This document shows, in pieces, positions 22,061-24,433 of a stretch of 24,433 nucleotides of DNA. The stretch is from Anaerolineaceae bacterium UBA5311 (GTDB lineage: Bacteria > Chloroflexota > Anaerolineae > Anaerolineales > Anaerolineaceae), in contig DHRN01000002.1 in NCBI GenBank assembly GCA_002411175.1, forward strand, positions 1-24,433. Reading direction: 5' to 3'. The first letter of the stretch is position 1. The number at the start of each line of letters is the position of its first letter. The notes beneath the pieces were generated by a model. The model saw nothing but the letters and a program-made list of their open reading frames with translations. It was not told the origin of the DNA and did no database searches. Both the position numbers and the translations under genes were made by a program.

Positions 22061-23522
22061 TTTCTGCTTCTGTTTGTGCGATCAGCCAGCTTGCTGAAAT
22101 TACGCCCAGGCTGACCCAGTAATAGGGCAACCCGAATGAGTCGAGGCTAAAACCCTCGATGATCATAGCGATTACGATCAGCTTACCAACCAGACCCATC
22201 GCCTTCAACAGCCCTGACTCTGAATGCTTTTCAAGCCAGTTTGCATCGCGCCAATGGACCACAAGCCATGCCGTAAACAGGGCAAATCCAGTAATGCCCG
22301 TTTCTGACAGGAGCCTGACCCATAAATTTTTAGCGTTTGGAATAAAGTTTTGAGTTAGCGCAACTTTGTTTATCTCCGGCAGGCGAGTACCAAAATTTGG
22401 CACGGTTAAGGTAAAGTAATAACCTGGGATGCCAAACCCGGCACCCAACAGTGGGTAAAGCTGAAAAACAGCATAAGCAGCCTGCCAAAAGACAATCCTT
22501 TCAGCAAATCCCAGGGTCGACGCCCATCCCATGAAGCCAAAATCTATGAAACGCTGAATATCAAAGAGCCTTGCCATTCGCGGTTCAAATTTTGTCATGA
22601 GAAAACCAGCCAGCAAAATAACCGCCACAAAACCGACAATCAATCCGACCCAAATACCCAGCCGGAATATGCTTTGACGGGCAAGGCTGACCTGGATATT
22701 TTGTTCCCTGTGTTTATGAGAAAGCTTTTCTATCCATGTATTCGTTAACCGATAAATAACATAGGTTGCCAGGAGAATCATTGTGATCCAACCGATTCGG
22801 GAGAAGCTGATAAACAAGGTGACTACACCCATTATCAAAAGGACCTTCTCGTATTGGATATTGTTAAACAGTTTCTTCTTAAAAGCGCTTTGACCACTCA
22901 AACTCAACCCCAGCCAGATGGGGAGGTAAACCATATTCAGTTGGTGTGCCAACCAGGAAGGTTCATAAGCAAGTCCGGTTGCGCGACCTCTGTAAAGCAC
23001 CCCACTTGATGAGACCAGTTCCTGGATGCGATGCATCCATTCGGGGAAATGATTATTGGCAAGCCATGACCCGTATTGAATCCACGAGGAAGCAATCACA
23101 ACCATTCCGCCGATACTGATCCAAACCAGCGTGGTTCTCAATTTCTCCGGACTTTTAATCGCAAAAATGGTGACCAGGTAGAAACCCAAGCCCATGGCAA
23201 AGGTAACCAGGGTCTCCGCGGTGTTCTGTAACCAGGGCACATCCCTGAAGGTCGGTACCTGATGAAAAAAGGAGAATAGTGTTGAAAGCATGCCGACCAG
23301 GAAAAATACCAGCAGCGGTTTTACCTGGTAGGGAAGTTTTCGATCGTTACGGAAAAAGTTGGGAAGCCACCAAAAAATAATGATGACAGCCATTGGTACA
23401 AAGGCAAGCGGAGCTACGCTTGTGCCGCCAAAAATTGTGGATAGCAGGGGGAAACTGCTTAGCGGCAGAACCACCAGAAGTAATTTCCACAAAAAACCAA
23501 AAACGCGCTCTGAAAGGGTCAT
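22017..23522 (-). CDS. O-antigen ligase/polymerase-like membrane protein (Wzy/WaaL family)
   Basis: 501 residues with about eleven or twelve hydrophobic segments across the length. A large loop holds RGRATGLAYEPSWLAHQLN (about residues 178-196), and a further loop holds LLGAGFGIPGYYF with the typical Wzy_C arrangement, followed by SETGITGFALF. Such proteins polymerise or transfer surface polysaccharide on undecaprenyl carriers at the outer face of the membrane. The upstream Wzz-type gene overlaps it by 4 nt, fitting a polymerase and chain-length regulator pair. Its role as polymerase or ligase cannot be told from sequence. The 3' end overlaps the prenyl synthase gene by 44 bp. Confidence 0.87.
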   Translation of the reverse strand: MTLSERVFGFLWKLLLVVLPLSSFPLLSTIFGGTSVAPLAFVPMAVIIIFWWLPNFFRNDRKLPYQVKPLLVFFLVGMLSTLFSFFHQVPTFRDVPWLQNTAETLVTFAMGLGFYLVTIFAIKSPEKLRTTLVWISIGGMVVIASSWIQYGSWLANNHFPEWMHRIQELVSSSGVLYRGRATGLAYEPSWLAHQLNMVYLPIWLGLSLSGQSAFKKKLFNNIQYEKVLLIMGVVTLFISFSRIGWITMILLATYVIYRLTNTWIEKLSHKHREQNIQVSLARQSIFRLGIWVGLIVGFVAVILLAGFLMTKFEPRMARLFDIQRFIDFGFMGWASTLGFAERIVFWQAAYAVFQLYPLLGAGFGIPGYYFTLTVPNFGTRLPEINKVALTQNFIPNAKNLWVRLLSETGITGFALFTAWLVVHWRDANWLEKHSESGLLKAMGLVGKLIVIAMIIEGFSLDSFGLPYYWVSLGVISASWLIAQTEAETTTSSGQTLPSADR

Positions 23523-24322
23523 GCCTTTTCTTTGAAATCCTCGAAACCAGGCAGCTCAAACAAAATTAGAGCAAACACCAGACCAATAAGTGCCCCCGTC
23601 AACATCAGGGTAGCCCTGCCGCCCTGGATTGGCTCAACGGGAACAGCAGCTGGTTGGTATTGGCTGATCTGCAGGTCTTTTGTCAGACCGAGCGCGTGGG
23701 GACTTTCAGCGAGGATAACCTCCTGGGCATCCTCAGCCAGGCTGGCTGCCTCTTCAGGGGTCAGGTTTTGGCAGAATTCAGTATCGACCACCAGTGGATC
23801 GGACTGGCAATCTTCGATAAAGGTAATTGTCAAAAGAGCTTCCGAGACGAGCAACGCATGACCATACGCCTGGGTAAGCCGCTCATAGGCAATTTTCGTC
23901 CAGTTTGTAGCGATTCTCGCCGCAATTTCCGGATCCTTATCCCGTACTTTGATCACCGTAGTCATCAGTCTGCGTTCAATCAGGCTCTTATTTTTTAGTT
24001 CTGCTAATGTATACGGATTTCCTGCTTGCCTCTCCCGACTTAGCACAGCATCTGTAATGTCAGGGTGATAGAGAATTTGCCCGATCAACTCCAATTGGGA
24101 ATCTACCATGATCTCGGTGATATTCGTACTCTGGACTAATTCGAGGTTCGTGATCAGGTAGGACTCAGCTTCGTACATCGCTGGTGACACAAAACTTACC
24201 AACAACCCAGCCAACGAACCAAGGATCATCACTAGAAATACAACCAGGTACTGATGCTTTCTCATCTTCAGGAAACCAGGGATAAAATACCCTTTTTTGG
24301 TAGTGTTTGTTTTTTGTGCCAT
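23519..24322 (-). CDS. Wzz-type polysaccharide chain-length determinant protein
   Basis: 267 residues. Two membrane helices (about 25-45 and 236-257) bracket a large extracytoplasmic domain, as in Wzz and polysaccharide copolymerases. The N-terminal helix is followed by SPAMYEAESYLITN, matching the Wzz domain pattern. There is no Walker A/B tyrosine-kinase domain and no C-terminal tyrosine cluster, so it is the kinase-free type. It probably sets chain length for the polysaccharide assembled by the downstream membrane protein, with which it shares an ATGA overlap. Cys175 and Cys188 in the external domain could form a disulfide. GGGAG precedes the ATG. Only about 110 bp remain upstream, so more genes of a polysaccharide locus may lie outside the window. 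Confidence 0.86.
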   Translation of the reverse strand: MAQKTNTTKKGYFIPGFLKMRKHQYLVVFLVMILGSLAGLLVSFVSPAMYEAESYLITNLELVQSTNITEIMVDSQLELIGQILYHPDITDAVLSRERQAGNPYTLAELKNKSLIERRLMTTVIKVRDKDPEIAARIATNWTKIAYERLTQAYGHALLVSEALLTITFIEDCQSDPLVVDTEFCQNLTPEEAASLAEDAQEVILAESPHALGLTKDLQISQYQPAAVPVEPIQGGRATLMLTGALIGLVFALILFELPGFEDFKEKA

Positions 24323-24411
24323 TGCTCTCCCGAACTGATTTTAACATCACCAGGTGATCTTATCAAACAATAATCAAGTGGAAAAGCAAAATGTTTCGCC
24401 TTGTGAATGAC

Positions 24412-24431
24412 AGCAGCAATTCTCAATATGG
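24412..24431 (-). repeat. right copy of the 20-bp inverted repeat at the window ends
   Basis: AGCAGCAATTCTCAATATGG is the exact reverse complement of positions 1-20, ending two bases before the end of the window. It lies in the noncoding region upstream of the Wzz-type gene. Identity stops abruptly inside the window at both copies. Confidence 0.8.
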
Positions 24432-24433
24432 AA

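Noticed and set aside
1..24433. Composite transposon or genomic island bounded by the terminal inverted repeats
   Set aside because: The content is housekeeping genes in uniform style with no transposase, integrase, tRNA edge or toxin-antitoxin gene, so the repeat more likely marks contig borders.

Overview
This window is about 24.4 kb of densely packed bacterial chromosome of moderate GC content. It holds 24 protein genes, no rRNA, tRNA or CRISPR array, and no recognisable transposase, integrase or phage gene. No gene-free stretch exceeds 300 bases; the longest is the 176-bp divergent intergenic at 12338-12513. The gene set suggests an anaerobic Chloroflexota, probably of the Anaerolineae type: a transaldolase-glucose-6-phosphate isomerase fusion, polyphosphate glucokinase, a PTR1/FolM-like pteridine reductase beside folB and folE, a type 2 IPP isomerase, and an SPFH protein ending in an excisionase-type HTH. 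The lineage is an inference from gene content, not a measured placement.

Layout. (1) 114-6318, plus strand: cinA, an amidohydrolase fused to a CYTH domain, glycogen synthase glgA and 4-alpha-glucanotransferase malQ, tightly spaced or overlapping. (2) 12337-6305, minus strand: tal-pgi fusion, ruvX, mltG, polyphosphate glucokinase and an EamA transporter, apparently one operon. (3) 12514-13614, plus: pteridine reductase and folB, meeting convergent folE (14210-13611). (4) 15766-14289, minus: a 53-residue single-TM protein, comF and long-form hpf, closed by a strong terminator. (5) 15904-17503, plus: an uncharacterised helical protein and the SPFH-HTH protein, closed by a terminator. (6) 17576-19584, plus: a divergent sucC-sucD pair, with a terminator shared with convergent acpP (19866-19630). 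(7) 19943-22060, plus: fni and a short-chain prenyl diphosphate synthase. (8) 24322-22017, minus: a Wzz-type chain-length protein and an O-antigen ligase/polymerase.

Regions 1 and 2 together describe storage-carbon handling. GlgA builds glucan, MalQ rearranges maltodextrins, polyphosphate glucokinase makes glucose-6-phosphate, and Tal-Pgi links it to fructose-6-phosphate and the pentose phosphates. Region 3 makes pterins and folate. Region 7 isomerises IPP to DMAPP and condenses them into prenyl diphosphates. Region 8 belongs to surface polysaccharide assembly.

The most unusual items are the amidohydrolase-CYTH fusion next to a CinA whose NMN-deamidase active site is lost; the SPFH-HTH protein with its uncharacterised helical partner; the small TM protein overlapping comF; a 24-bp near-perfect palindrome between tal-pgi and the pteridine reductase; a probable leaderless promoter for fni; and a perfect 20-bp inverted repeat at the two ends of the window, most simply explained by a dispersed repeat at the contig borders.
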